DNA from: Candidatus Sulfotelmatobacter sp.
Lineage (GTDB): Bacteria; Vulcanimicrobiota; Vulcanimicrobiia; Vulcanimicrobiales; Vulcanimicrobiaceae
DNA: 64,000 nt
Reading direction: 5' to 3'
NCBI GenBank assembly: GCA_035504415.1
Contig: DATJRY010000011.1
Coordinates: forward strand, 1 to 64,000
In this document: piece after piece, positions 23,949 through 32,868 of the stretch
Layout of the letters: every line of letters begins with the position of its first letter
Numbering within the stretch: position 1 is the stretch's first letter
Position numbers and translations under genes: made by a program
Notes under the pieces: generated by a model
The model's input: only the letters and a program-made list of their open reading frames with translations
Told to the model about the DNA's origin: nothing
Database searches by the model: none

Positions 23949-25912
23949 TCGCGCTGCCGGCTACGCTGGCACCGCCCGCGCCGTTCCCGCCCATCGTCGC
24001 GCAGCACGCGCACAGCGAAGCCGTCGCGCCGGGCATCGTCCGCGCCGACTACCGGCTGACGACGAGTGACGGGCCGCTGATCGTGCACGCCGTCGCCGTC
24101 GACCTGCGCGAGCCCAGCGTGCGTCTGCGCGTCGTCGTGGCGCACGACCGGCTCGTGTCGAGCGGCGAGACGGTCTCGTCGATGGCCGTGCGTACCGGCG
24201 CCGTCGCCGGCGTCAACGCCGACTACTTCGACATCGGGCAAACGAACCAGCCGCTCAACGCGGTGGTGCAGGACGGCGCGCTGGTGCGCACGCCATCCGC
24301 GCGCGCGGTGCTCAGCGTCGCGCGCGACGGCAGCGTTTCGTTCGGCACGCTCGGCTTCGCCGGCACGGCGTCGTACGGCGCGACGCGGGTGCCGTTGACC
24401 GGCGTCAACGTCTGGCCGCCCGAAGGCGGCGCCGCGCTGATCGACGCCGCGTTCGGGCCGCTGACCGCCGCGCCCGGCGTGACGGTCGCCGCCCTCACGC
24501 CGCTCGACGGCGTCGCCGGCGCACCCGGAACGTATCGCGTCACCGCCGTCGGACCGGCCGCCGCCGGACCCGCGAACGGCACGCTGCTCGCGCTCGGGCC
24601 TGCCGCGCTGCGCAGCGGCGCGCCGCCGGCGGTCGGCGACACGGTCGCGATCGCGTACGACACGACGCCGCCGCTCGCGACCGTGAGCGCGGCGGTCGGC
24701 GGCGGTCCGCTGCTCGTCGCCGGCGGCGCGCCGGTCGACGATCCCAACGCGCCGGCACCGGAGGAACGCAACGTGCGCTTTCCGGTCTCGGGCGCAGCCG
24801 TGACCGCCGGCGACACGCTGCTGCTGCTGGCGGTCGACGGCCGCATCCCCGCGCTCTCGATCGGGCTGACCCGGCCGCAGTTCGCGGCGCTGATGCTCGG
24901 CTTCGGCGCACTCGACGGGATGGCGTTCGACTCCGGCGGCTCGGCCACGCTCGTCGCGCGCGTGCTCGGCGACGCGCAGTCCAGCGTCCTCAACACCCCC
25001 AGCGACGGCGAAGAGCGGCTCGTCGCCGACGGCCTGTTCGTCTACAGCGATGCGCCCGGCGGCGGCGCGTCGCACCTGATCGTGCGGCCGACCGGCTTCG
25101 CCGCGCTGCCGGGCGCCGTCGTCGCGCTGCGCGGCGCCGTCGTCGACGCGAGCGACCACCGCTTGCACGGCGCGACGCTCGCGCCGCTGCACGTCGACGC
25201 CGCGCCCGGTGCGCACGTCGCCGTCGTCGCCGACCGCGACGGCTTGCGCGCCGAGGTGCCGTACACGACGCTGGCGCGGGCCGCCACGCTCGCGGTCACG
25301 CCCGAACGGCCCGATCCGGATCCGCACGCCACCGTCGCGCTCAGCGTGCGCGCGCTCGACGCGAACGGCGATCCCGTCGTCCTCGGCCCCGACGTTCGCT
25401 GGCGCGCCGACGGCGGCACGCTGGCGCCGGACGGCGCCGACGCCGTCTACCGTGCGGGCACGCGCGACGCGCACGTCACGGTCGCCGCGGGCGGCGTCGA
25501 GACGAGCGTGCTGGTGCACGTCGGCCGCCACGAGGCAGCACTGCCGGAGTTCGCGGCTGAGCCGCTGACATACGACTTCACCGGCAACGCCCGCGTCGCG
25601 CGCGACGCGGTCGCCGTCACGCTGCCGGGCGAGCCGATCGCGGTCAGCCTCGAGGTGCGCGGCAACGGCGACGGCGTGCCACTGCGCGCGACGTTCGTCA
25701 ACCGTTTCGGCGAGCTGCGCGCGCTGACGCTGGCCGCGCACGTCGATTGGACCGGCTGGCGACGCGTGACGCTCGTGCTCCCGCCCGATCTCAACCCGCC
25801 GGTTCGCCTGACCTCACTCTACGTCGTACCCTCGCTCGGCGGCCCGCCCGTGCACAGCACCGGCACGCTCGCCTTCCGCACTCTCACCGTCACGCTGCCC
25901 GGGAGTCCTTGA
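23945..25912 (+). CDS. second phosphodiester glycosidase domain protein
   Basis: 655 residues from GTG 23945, overlapping the previous stop. It repeats the neighbour's catalytic domain near its N-terminus (VAGVNADYFDIGQTNQPLNA, VGGGPLLVAGG, MAFDSGGSATLV) and then adds beta-sandwich domains, one Ig-like (VTPERPDPDPHATVALSVRA) and a C-terminal one resembling a carbohydrate-binding jelly roll. No membrane helix and no classical signal peptide are visible at this start. Paralogy with the upstream gene indicates a tandem duplication with different anchoring. Confidence 0.83.
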   Translation: MIALPATLAPPAPFPPIVAQHAHSEAVAPGIVRADYRLTTSDGPLIVHAVAVDLREPSVRLRVVVAHDRLVSSGETVSSMAVRTGAVAGVNADYFDIGQTNQPLNAVVQDGALVRTPSARAVLSVARDGSVSFGTLGFAGTASYGATRVPLTGVNVWPPEGGAALIDAAFGPLTAAPGVTVAALTPLDGVAGAPGTYRVTAVGPAAAGPANGTLLALGPAALRSGAPPAVGDTVAIAYDTTPPLATVSAAVGGGPLLVAGGAPVDDPNAPAPEERNVRFPVSGAAVTAGDTLLLLAVDGRIPALSIGLTRPQFAALMLGFGALDGMAFDSGGSATLVARVLGDAQSSVLNTPSDGEERLVADGLFVYSDAPGGGASHLIVRPTGFAALPGAVVALRGAVVDASDHRLHGATLAPLHVDAAPGAHVAVVADRDGLRAEVPYTTLARAATLAVTPERPDPDPHATVALSVRALDANGDPVVLGPDVRWRADGGTLAPDGADAVYRAGTRDAHVTVAAGGVETSVLVHVGRHEAALPEFAAEPLTYDFTGNARVARDAVAVTLPGEPIAVSLEVRGNGDGVPLRATFVNRFGELRALTLAAHVDWTGWRRVTLVLPPDLNPPVRLTSLYVVPSLGGPPVHSTGTLAFRTLTVTLPGSP

Positions 25913-26661
25913 TGCGCCCGTTCCTCGCCGCCGCCCTCGTCACGCTCGCCGCCACCTGTCTCGCAACCGCTTCGCCCGGCAGGGCCGCGGACACGTGGGC
26001 CGGCGTGCCGGTGCTGATGTATCATCACGTCAACGCCAGCGTGCCGCGCGACCCGGTCGGTGCCGACCTGACCGTGACGCCGACTGCCTTCGAAGCGCAG
26101 CTGCGCTGGCTGCGCGACCACGGCATCCACACGCTGACGACGCGGCAGCTGGTCGACGCGCTGCGACACGGGCAGCACCCGCAGCATGCGGTCGTGCTGA
26201 CCTTCGATGACGGCTACAGCGACGCGGCGACCGTCGCGACGCCGCTGCTGCGCAAGTACGGCGACGTCGCCAGCTTCTACGTCTCGGCCGGCTTCATCGG
26301 CGACGGGCGACACGCCGACTGGAAGCAGCTGCGCGCGATGCGCGCCGCCGGGATGGAGATCGGCTGCCACGGCACCCACCACCTCGACCTCTCGACGCTC
26401 GACCGCGCCGGGACCGAGGCTGAGGCCGGCCACTGCGCGATCGCGTTGGCCCACTACCTGGCCCCGCCGGTGACCTACGCCTACGCGGCGGGCAAATGGA
26501 AGGCCGAGACGATCGCGGTCTTGCGCGAGCATGGATTTTGGGTCGCGCTCACCGAACGCCCCGGCGTGGTGACGAACCTCGACGACCCCTACGTCCTGCA
26601 GCGTCGTCGCGTGCGCGGCGCCGCGAGCGTAGCCGAGTTCGCGGCGGTCGCGACGCCGTGA
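25912..26661 (+). CDS. secreted polysaccharide deacetylase
   Basis: 249 residues with a signal peptide. All NodB motifs are intact: VVLTFDDGYSDAA (catalytic Asp pair), EIGCHGTHHLDLSTL (metal histidines) and PVTYAYAAGKW near the end. It should remove N-acetyl groups from a cell-wall or exopolysaccharide. Its ATG overlaps the previous stop, so it is translated with the two glycosidases, which suggests that deacetylation and phosphodiester cleavage act on the same polymer. Confidence 0.92.
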   Translation: MRPFLAAALVTLAATCLATASPGRAADTWAGVPVLMYHHVNASVPRDPVGADLTVTPTAFEAQLRWLRDHGIHTLTTRQLVDALRHGQHPQHAVVLTFDDGYSDAATVATPLLRKYGDVASFYVSAGFIGDGRHADWKQLRAMRAAGMEIGCHGTHHLDLSTLDRAGTEAEAGHCAIALAHYLAPPVTYAYAAGKWKAETIAVLREHGFWVALTERPGVVTNLDDPYVLQRRRVRGAASVAEFAAVATP

Positions 26662-27176
26662 GACCGCACCACGTCGCGCTGGCCACCGCCGTCCTCGTCG
26701 TGTTCGCCGGACCCCCGGCGCAGGCGGCCACCACCGCCGGCACGCTCGACGCCTGGACCGCGCCCGCGAAGGTCGCCTCGATCATCGGGCCGTGCGCGAA
26801 GCCCGTCGGCGACGATCCGCCCTCGAAAGCGACGCCGTGTTCGACGAAGTTCGTCGACGCGTGCTCGCACGCCAACGGCGACTCGACGTTGTCGATCAGC
26901 CAATGCGCGGAAGCGGCCGCGGTGTATTGGCGCGACATCGTCACCCAACGCACCGCCGCGCTCGAGAAGCTGCGCGTCGCCGCGATCACGAAATACGTGC
27001 AGTCGAGCGACGCGGCGTGGAAGCGCTACCTCACGACGCGCTGCTCGATGTACGGTCAGTTCGAAGGGACCATCAACGAGATTCTCTCCGCCGAGTGCGT
27101 GCTCGACACGACCATCCAGCGCGCCGACGACCTCGACCGCTACGCGTCGCACGCCTCCGCGCAGGGCGTCCAGTAG
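26658..27176 (+). CDS. LprI-like (DUF1311) secreted protein
   Basis: 172 residues from GTG 26658, overlapping the deacetylase stop. A signal peptide ends at about residue 23 (PPAQA). The mature part has paired cysteines and the LprI pattern: SSDAAWKRYLTTRCSMYGQF then ILSAECVLDTTIQRADDL. The M. tuberculosis LprI protein inhibits lysozyme; by analogy this could protect the wall, but only the fold pattern is seen. It is the last gene of the glycosidase/deacetylase operon. Confidence 0.7.
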   Translation: MRPHHVALATAVLVVFAGPPAQAATTAGTLDAWTAPAKVASIIGPCAKPVGDDPPSKATPCSTKFVDACSHANGDSTLSISQCAEAAAVYWRDIVTQRTAALEKLRVAAITKYVQSSDAAWKRYLTTRCSMYGQFEGTINEILSAECVLDTTIQRADDLDRYASHASAQGVQ

Positions 27177-27182
27177 CGGCGG

Positions 27183-27392
27183 CTACATCCCCATCGTCGC
27201 GCTGGCGTTGACGTAGTCGATCCAGGCCACCAGCGCCCAGGCGATCACCGCGCCGGCGAACAGTGCGACCGGGATCGCGATCGGCAGCACCTTGCGCGGG
27301 CCGTGCTCGGCGATGAACGATTGGGCGACCATCATCGTTCCTCCGATACCGATGACCACGCCGACCACCGCGAAGAGCTGTTGCTGCGACAC
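27183..27392 (-). CDS. small membrane protein, two helices
   Basis: 69 residues from GTG 27392 (SQQQLFAVVGVVIGIGGTMM). Two membrane helices, about 5-24 and 37-58, are joined by a short basic loop. The upstream open frame is nonsense. Function unknown. It is convergent with the LprI-like gene and divergent from the TonB-C gene. Confidence 0.55.
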   Translation of the reverse strand: MSQQQLFAVVGVVIGIGGTMMVAQSFIAEHGPRKVLPIAIPVALFAGAVIAWALVAWIDYVNASATMGM

Positions 27393-27446
27393 CCCGGTCG
27401 CTTTCCCGCGCGGGAGCCGCGACCCCCGCCGCGAAGGCGCGCAGCG

Positions 27447-28244
27447 ATGACGCGTTCGCTTCTGTTGACGGCCGCGCTCGCCGCGGCGCTCCCGTTCGCC
27501 GTCGGCCCGCGCCCGGCCGCCGCCAACGTCTTCTGTCCGGCCACGGTCGGCTCGGTCGTCGACCTGGGCGCCGTGGGACGCGCCGGGACGTACGGCATCC
27601 TGCTCAACGTCGACCGCGGCGACACGCGCTCGGTGCGCGTCCGCCTCGACAGCGACCGCAATCGCTACGCGCTGGACGTCAACGACGTCCCGCTGATGAC
27701 GTTCAGCGGCGTGCGGGTGACGCGTTACTTCACGCTGCCGCCCGACGAGCACCTGATCGGCGCGTGGGTGCAGGCGACCGGCCTGGCCGCGAACGAGCGG
27801 CTCGACTGCCCGCTGACCTCGCCGTGGAGCCCGGACTTGCCGCCGCCCAGCAGCCCGTCCGCTCGCGAACAGGCCGATCGCGACCGCCAGGCGGCTCTCG
27901 ACGGGTACGGCACGCACACGGTGCTCGTCGCGCCGATCTCGTTCGGGCCCAACACGCCGCCGGCGTGCGCGCAGCCGTTCACGCCCGCCGTCCCGGCGCA
28001 GCCGATTCGTCCGCCCTTCCCGCCCGAAGCGCGCGCGGTCAACGCGACCGGCGTCGTCGAGATGCACCTGGACGTCGACGACACGGGGAGCGTCGTCAAC
28101 GCGCTGATCACCCGCTCGAGCGGCTTCGCGCCCCTCGACCGCGCCGCGATCGCCGCCGCACGCGCGACGCACTTCACCCCCGCCACCTTCGCCTGTCACC
28201 CGATCGCGACGACGCTCGAGCTCCAGACCGGCTTCGGCGTCTAG
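27447..28244 (+). CDS. secreted TonB C-terminal domain protein
   Basis: 265 residues with a signal peptide (residues 1-27). The last 80 residues are a TonB C-terminal domain: PPFPPEARAVNATGVVEMHL then GSVVNALITRSSGFAPLDRA AI and the closing FTPATF. It lacks the usual N-terminal membrane anchor and proline region of a TonB energy transducer, so it may be a free periplasmic partner. ATG 27447 starts the signal peptide, with AAGG upstream. The stop is followed directly by the stop of the antiparallel relA gene. Confidence 0.75.
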   Translation: MTRSLLLTAALAAALPFAVGPRPAAANVFCPATVGSVVDLGAVGRAGTYGILLNVDRGDTRSVRVRLDSDRNRYALDVNDVPLMTFSGVRVTRYFTLPPDEHLIGAWVQATGLAANERLDCPLTSPWSPDLPPPSSPSAREQADRDRQAALDGYGTHTVLVAPISFGPNTPPACAQPFTPAVPAQPIRPPFPPEARAVNATGVVEMHLDVDDTGSVVNALITRSSGFAPLDRAAIAAARATHFTPATFACHPIATTLELQTGFGV

Positions 28245-30407
28245 CTAGCCGCTGACGCGGGCTTCGCGTTTGGTCACGCGCCAGACGTTGCGGACCTCCT
28301 TGACGCCGCCGAGCTTGCGCAGCAGCGTGTGCAGGTGGTCGAGGTCCGTGATCTGGGCGGTGATCGAGATGAGCGCGCCCTTGTCGCGCTTGACGCGCGC
28401 GTTGACCGAGCTGACTTGCGTCTTGAGCTCGGCGGCGACGCCCATCACGTCCTGCAGCAGGCCGGGGCGGTCGGCGGCTTCGATCTCGATGTCGACCGCG
28501 TGGGTGAGCTGCGAGCGGTCGAGCCATTCCGCCTCGAGGATGCGCTCGGGCGCGGCGTTCATGTAGGCGGTGTTCGGACAGTCGGCGCGGTGCACGGAGA
28601 CGCCGCGGCCGATGGTGACGAAGCCCATGATGGGATCGCCCGGCACGGGGCTGCAACACTTCGAGAGGCGCACCAGCACGTCGTCGACGCCGGCGATGCG
28701 GATGCCGCTGGAGTTGCGCGCGATGCGGCGCGTCGACGTCGGACGCGTGAGCGCCGCGATGTCGACCACGTTGTCGACCTTGGTCTCGTCGCGCAGCTTG
28801 GCGGCGACCGTCGCGGCGGTCGCGTCGCCGAACCCGATCGCGGCGAACAGGTCGGTCGCGCTCTGGTAGTTCATCTTGCCGGCGACCCGCTCGATGGCGT
28901 CGCCGCGGGCGAGGTCGACGCGCAATCCGGCGCGCGCCAGCTCGGCCTCGACGGCCTCCTGGCCGGCCAGCGTGTTCTCTTCCTTGCGCTCCTTGCGGAA
29001 CCACTGCTTGATCTTGTGCTTCGCGCCGCTGGTCTTGACGACCGAGAGCCAGTCCAGCGAGGGGTGCGCGGACTTGTTGGTCAGGATCTCGGCGATGTCG
29101 CCGTTCTTGAGCTGATAGTCGAGCGGGACGATCTTGCCGTTGACCTTCGCGCCCACGCAGTGGTGGCCGACGTCGGTGTGCACCTGATAGGCGAAGTCGA
29201 GCGGCGTCGCGGTGCCGGGCATCGAGAAGACGTCGCCTTTGGGCGAGAACACGAACACCTGCGAGTCGAACAGGTCGAGCTTGAGGTTCTCCATGAACGT
29301 GCGCGAGTCGCGCATGTCGTTCTGCCACTCGAGCAGCGAGCGCAGCCAGGTCAGCTTCTGCTCGAAGTCGTCCTTCTTGCCGCCCTCTTTGTAGCGCCAG
29401 TGCGCGGCGATGCCGTACTCGCTGGTGCGGTGCATCTCCCAGGTGCGGATCTGGACCTCGAGCGGATCGCCGCCCGGCCCGACGACCGTAGTGTGCAGCG
29501 ACTGGTACATGTTGGGCTTGGGCATCGCGATGTAGTCCTTGAACCGCCCGGGGAGCGGCTTCCACATCGCGTGCACGACGCCCAGCGCGCCGTAGCAGTC
29601 CTTGACGTTGTCGGTGATGACGCGGACCGCGGTCAAATCGTAGATGGTCGAGAAGTCGCGGCCCTTCTGCATCTTCTTGTGAATCGAATAGAAGTGCTTG
29701 GGCCGGCCGGTGACGTCCGCCTGCAGGCCGACTTTCTCGAACTCGGCGCGCAGCTCGGTGATGACCTTCGAGACCGCTTCTTCGCGCGCGGTGCGCTTGG
29801 TCGCTACGCGCTCGGCGATGTCGCGGTAGGCGTCGGCGTCGAGATAGCGCAGCGAGAGATCTTCGAGATCCCACTTGACGCGCCAGATGCCCAGCCGGTG
29901 CGCGATCGGCGCGTAGATCTCGATCGTCTCGCGCGCGATCGACTGCTGCTTGGCCGGCGGCAGGCTCGAGAGCGTGCGCATGTTGTGCAGGCGGTCGGCC
30001 AGCTTGATGATGATGACCCGGATGTCCTTGGCCATCGCCATGAACATCTTGCGCAGGTTCTCGACCTGCGCATCTTCCTTCGATTGATAGGGGATGCGGG
30101 TCAGCTTGGTGACGCCGTCGACGAGGGTCGCGATCTCGACGCCGAACTGCTCGGCGACTTCCTCGTTGGTGATGACGGTGTCTTCGACCACGTCGTGGAG
30201 GATGGCCGCCGCGATCGTCGCGCGGTCCATCTCCAGGTCGGCCAGGATGTCGGCCACCGCCAGCGGGTGGGCGATGTAGGACTCGCCCGACGCCCGGCGC
30301 TGCCCCTCGTGGGCATGGTCCGCCACGTCGTAGACGCGCTCCAGCCACGCCCCGTCCAGGCCCGGGTCGTATTGCTGGACTTTGGTGACGAGGTCGGTGA
30401 TCGTCAT
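28245..30407 (-). CDS. relA: bifunctional (p)ppGpp synthetase/hydrolase (RelA/SpoT homologue)
   Basis: 720 residues with the full RSH architecture. The hydrolase HD domain has His47 and His71-Asp72 (AAAILHDVVEDT), so hydrolysis is likely active. The synthetase domain carries RVITDNVKDCYGALG and GRFKDYIAMPKPNMYQSLHT. TGS (SMPGTATPLDFAYQVHTDVG) and ACT (HAVDIEIEAADRPGLLQDVM) domains follow. It controls the alarmone (p)ppGpp during starvation. ATG 30407 is chosen since the upstream frame is nonsense. apt lies 65 bp upstream, a pairing seen in many bacteria. Confidence 0.95.
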   Translation of the reverse strand: MTITDLVTKVQQYDPGLDGAWLERVYDVADHAHEGQRRASGESYIAHPLAVADILADLEMDRATIAAAILHDVVEDTVITNEEVAEQFGVEIATLVDGVTKLTRIPYQSKEDAQVENLRKMFMAMAKDIRVIIIKLADRLHNMRTLSSLPPAKQQSIARETIEIYAPIAHRLGIWRVKWDLEDLSLRYLDADAYRDIAERVATKRTAREEAVSKVITELRAEFEKVGLQADVTGRPKHFYSIHKKMQKGRDFSTIYDLTAVRVITDNVKDCYGALGVVHAMWKPLPGRFKDYIAMPKPNMYQSLHTTVVGPGGDPLEVQIRTWEMHRTSEYGIAAHWRYKEGGKKDDFEQKLTWLRSLLEWQNDMRDSRTFMENLKLDLFDSQVFVFSPKGDVFSMPGTATPLDFAYQVHTDVGHHCVGAKVNGKIVPLDYQLKNGDIAEILTNKSAHPSLDWLSVVKTSGAKHKIKQWFRKERKEENTLAGQEAVEAELARAGLRVDLARGDAIERVAGKMNYQSATDLFAAIGFGDATAATVAAKLRDETKVDNVVDIAALTRPTSTRRIARNSSGIRIAGVDDVLVRLSKCCSPVPGDPIMGFVTIGRGVSVHRADCPNTAYMNAAPERILEAEWLDRSQLTHAVDIEIEAADRPGLLQDVMGVAAELKTQVSSVNARVKRDKGALISITAQITDLDHLHTLLRKLGGVKEVRNVWRVTKREARVSG

Positions 30408-30422
30408 GCGGATGTAGGGCCT

Positions 30423-30452
30423 ATCGTATACATAACAGGCCCCGCGCGCAAA
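30423..30452 (-). promoter_or_regulatory. possible promoter between apt and relA
   Basis: On the minus strand TTTGCG (30447-30452), 18 bases, then TACGAT (30423-30428) inside an A/T-rich patch (TTATGTATACGATAGG). It would allow relA transcription independent of apt. Confidence 0.35.
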
Positions 30453-30472
30453 GAGTTTGGTCCGCCCGGTCG

Positions 30473-30991
30473 CTAGTAGCGGATGAAACTGCGAACCTCG
30501 ACGCCCGGCAGCGCGGCCCGGCCGTTGAGGGCCTCCAGCTCGACCAGGACCGCGGTCCCGACCACGTTCGCCCCCAGCTTCTCGAGCAGCCGCAGGGTGG
30601 CCGCGATCGTCCCCCCGGTCGCCAGCAGATCGTCGACGACCAGCACCCGGTGCCCGTGGCCGACGGCGTCGGCGTGGATCTGCAGGGCGTTGGTCCCGTA
30701 TTCGAGGGCGTACTCTTCGGTGTAGGTCTTGCCGGGCAGCTTGCCGGGCTTGCGGACGGGGACGAAGCCCGCCCCCAGCTGGTAGGCGACCGGCGCGCCG
30801 ATCATGTAGCCGCGCGCCTCGATCCCGACCACGTAATCGACCTTGGCGTCGCGATACGGCTCGACGAACAGGTCGATCAGGGCCTTGAACCCCGCTCGGT
30901 CGCCGAGCAGTGGGGTGATGTCGCGGAAGAGGATCCCGGGGATCGGAAAATCGGGGATGGCTCGGATCAGGCTTTGGATCTGGTCGGTCAC
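30473..30991 (-). CDS. apt: adenine phosphoribosyltransferase
   Basis: 172 residues from GTG 30991. IRAIPDFPIPGILFRDITPL at the front and the PRPP loop VLVVDDLLATGGTIAATLRL (about 117-136) identify Apt, which salvages adenine to AMP. The family's GYMIGAPVAYQLGAGFVPVR stretch is intact. The longer open frame upstream is nonsense and runs antisense to a TonB-like gene. It is next to relA as in many genomes. Confidence 0.96.
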   Translation of the reverse strand: MTDQIQSLIRAIPDFPIPGILFRDITPLLGDRAGFKALIDLFVEPYRDAKVDYVVGIEARGYMIGAPVAYQLGAGFVPVRKPGKLPGKTYTEEYALEYGTNALQIHADAVGHGHRVLVVDDLLATGGTIAATLRLLEKLGANVVGTAVLVELEALNGRAALPGVEVRSFIRY

Positions 30992-31069
30992 GGCTCGCCC
31001 GGTTCGCGCTTGCCGGCCGAGCGCCTGCGGCAGAGGAACCGTGCGGAACGGGCGGCACGTTCCCACCAG

Positions 31070-31912
31070 GTGAACCTCCAGCGCTACCGGACGCGCCTGA
31101 TCGTGGCGTTCGCGTGCGCGATCGCGCTCCACGAGATCGTGGCCGGCTTCGTGCCGGCGCCGGCGGCGCCGCGTGCCGACGAGCGCAACATCGAGGTCAC
31201 GCTGCTGGACGTGCGCACGCCGCGGCCGACCCCGCGCCCGACGCCGCGCGCCACCCCACGCCCGACGCCGACGCCGCGGCCGACGCCGGTGCCGACCCCG
31301 CCGCCGCGCGTAACGATTCCGCCGCACGCGACCCTCGCGCCCGTCCCGCGGATCGCGGCCCGCGCCCACGGCACGCCGCAGCCCCGTCACGGCGGCGGCG
31401 CGCCGCGGCGGATCGTCCTGGTCACGCCGGTCCCGGCCGCGCCGGCCGCCGCGGAAGGCGGCGCGGGCACCGGCAGCGCCAGCGGAACGGGCAGCGGGAC
31501 CGTCGCCGGGACCGGCGGCGGTGCCGGCGGCAACGGGACCGGGATGGCCGGGAACGGCAACGGCGCGGTCAACGCGCAGACGCCGTGCGGCACGGTCGAC
31601 CTCGAGGCGCAGGACGAGCCGCACTGGAACGGCACGACGATCAGCGAGCAGGTCGTCGCGACCGTGACGTTCCCCGACGGCCACCACGAGCAGGCCGTGT
31701 TCCCCTACCGCTGGGTCTACCAGAACGGCGAGGAGACCGATCCGTGGTCGTCGACGAACTTGCGCAAGCCGCAGTACGAGATCGTGCTGCAAACGCCGCC
31801 GCCGGGAGCCGACGTCGCCAGCTACTCGCCGTTGATCCAATACATCATCAAGCACACGCAAGCGAACGGCACGACCGATCTGCCGCCGTGCCCGCGCGGC
31901 GTCCGCTCGTGA
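31070..31912 (+). CDS. TonB-like proline-rich membrane protein
   Basis: 280 residues from GTG 31070. A membrane helix at about 8-25 is followed by a proline/threonine repeat (PRPTPRPTPRATPRPTPTPR), a glycine-rich stretch and a C-terminal globular region of about 100 residues with two cysteines. The N-terminal half looks like TonB; the C-terminal domain does not show the TonB fold pattern, so partner and role are open. The next gene starts inside its stop (GTGA), linking it to glycosyltransferases. Confidence 0.6.
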   Translation: MNLQRYRTRLIVAFACAIALHEIVAGFVPAPAAPRADERNIEVTLLDVRTPRPTPRPTPRATPRPTPTPRPTPVPTPPPRVTIPPHATLAPVPRIAARAHGTPQPRHGGGAPRRIVLVTPVPAAPAAAEGGAGTGSASGTGSGTVAGTGGGAGGNGTGMAGNGNGAVNAQTPCGTVDLEAQDEPHWNGTTISEQVVATVTFPDGHHEQAVFPYRWVYQNGEETDPWSSTNLRKPQYEIVLQTPPPGADVASYSPLIQYIIKHTQANGTTDLPPCPRGVRS

Positions 31913-32868
31913 TCCACGTCGCCGTCGACGCGCGCGACCTCGACCGCGACTGGCGCGGCATCGCGCGCTACGTGCGCGCCGTGCTGACGCGCTTCGCCGC
32001 GCGCGACGACGTACGCGTCACCCTGGTGCGGCGCGGTCCGTTCGGGCAGCGCGCGCCGCGCGACGCCGACGTCGTCTGGCATCCGTGGAACGGGACGTTC
32101 TTCACCGCGCGCGCGCCGTCGGTCGTGACCTTCCACGACGCGGTGCCGTTTCGGTTTCCACCCGCCGATCCGCGCCGGCGCGCCAACGATCAAACGCCGT
32201 GGCTGCGTTCGGCCGCGCAGGCGCGCTCGTTCCTGGCCAACTCGCACTTCACCGCCGGCGAGGTCAGCACGTATCTCGGCGTCGCGCCGGAGCGCCAGAC
32301 GGTGACGTTGCTCGCGGTCGAGCGCGACGTGTTCGCGCCCGCGGGCGAGGCCGCGCGTCTGCCCGACGGGCGCCCCTACGTGCTGTTCGTCGGCGCCGAC
32401 GAGCCGCGCAAGAACCTGCGCACGCTGGCCGACGCGCACGAGCGCGCGTTTCCGAACGCCGAGGTCGCGCTGGTCGTCGCCGGCGGCGCGCCGCCCCCCG
32501 GCGTGCGCGCGACGGCGCTGGGCGCGCTGGACCCGGCCGCGCTCGCCCGCTGGTACCGCGGCGCGCTGCTCGTCGCGGTGCCCTCGTGGTACGAAGGCTT
32601 CGGGTTCCCGCTGCTCGAGGCGATGGCGTGCGGTGCGCCGGCGGTGGCGTCGCGCGCGACCTCGCTGCCCGAGGTCGGCGGCCAGGCCCCGTGCTGGATC
32701 GACGACCCGCTCGACGTCGCGGCGTGGTGCGACGCGCTGCGCGCGCTGGCCGCCGATGCCGCCGCGCGCGCGCGCTTGCGCGACGCCGGCCTGGCGCGCG
32801 CGGCGACCTTCTCGTGGGAGCGCTGCGCCGAGGAGACGCTGGCCGTGTTGCGGCGGGCCGCGCGATGA
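31909..32868 (+). CDS. glycosyltransferase family 4 type (GT-B)
   Basis: 319 residues from GTG 31909. RPYVLFVGADEPRKNLRTLA marks the start of the nucleotide-sugar domain, and PSWYEGFGFPLLEAMACGAP carries the E-x7-E motif of retaining GT-B enzymes. It is about 36% shorter in the acceptor domain than large members but complete. Donor and acceptor are unknown. It is translationally coupled to the gene before and the paralogue after it, an apparent tandem duplication. Confidence 0.9.
   Translation: MIHVAVDARDLDRDWRGIARYVRAVLTRFAARDDVRVTLVRRGPFGQRAPRDADVVWHPWNGTFFTARAPSVVTFHDAVPFRFPPADPRRRANDQTPWLRSAAQARSFLANSHFTAGEVSTYLGVAPERQTVTLLAVERDVFAPAGEAARLPDGRPYVLFVGADEPRKNLRTLADAHERAFPNAEVALVVAGGAPPPGVRATALGALDPAALARWYRGALLVAVPSWYEGFGFPLLEAMACGAPAVASRATSLPEVGGQAPCWIDDPLDVAAWCDALRALAADAAARARLRDAGLARAATFSWERCAEETLAVLRRAAR

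Noticed and set aside
28329-30476. 715-residue open frame on the plus strand
   Set aside because: Antisense of the RelA/SpoT gene, whose domains are unmistakable. No ribosome site or domain on the plus strand.
31200-31290. Short tandem DNA repeat of CGCGGCCGACCC type
   Set aside because: This is the coding DNA of the Pro-Thr linker in the TonB-like protein, not a separate repeat element.
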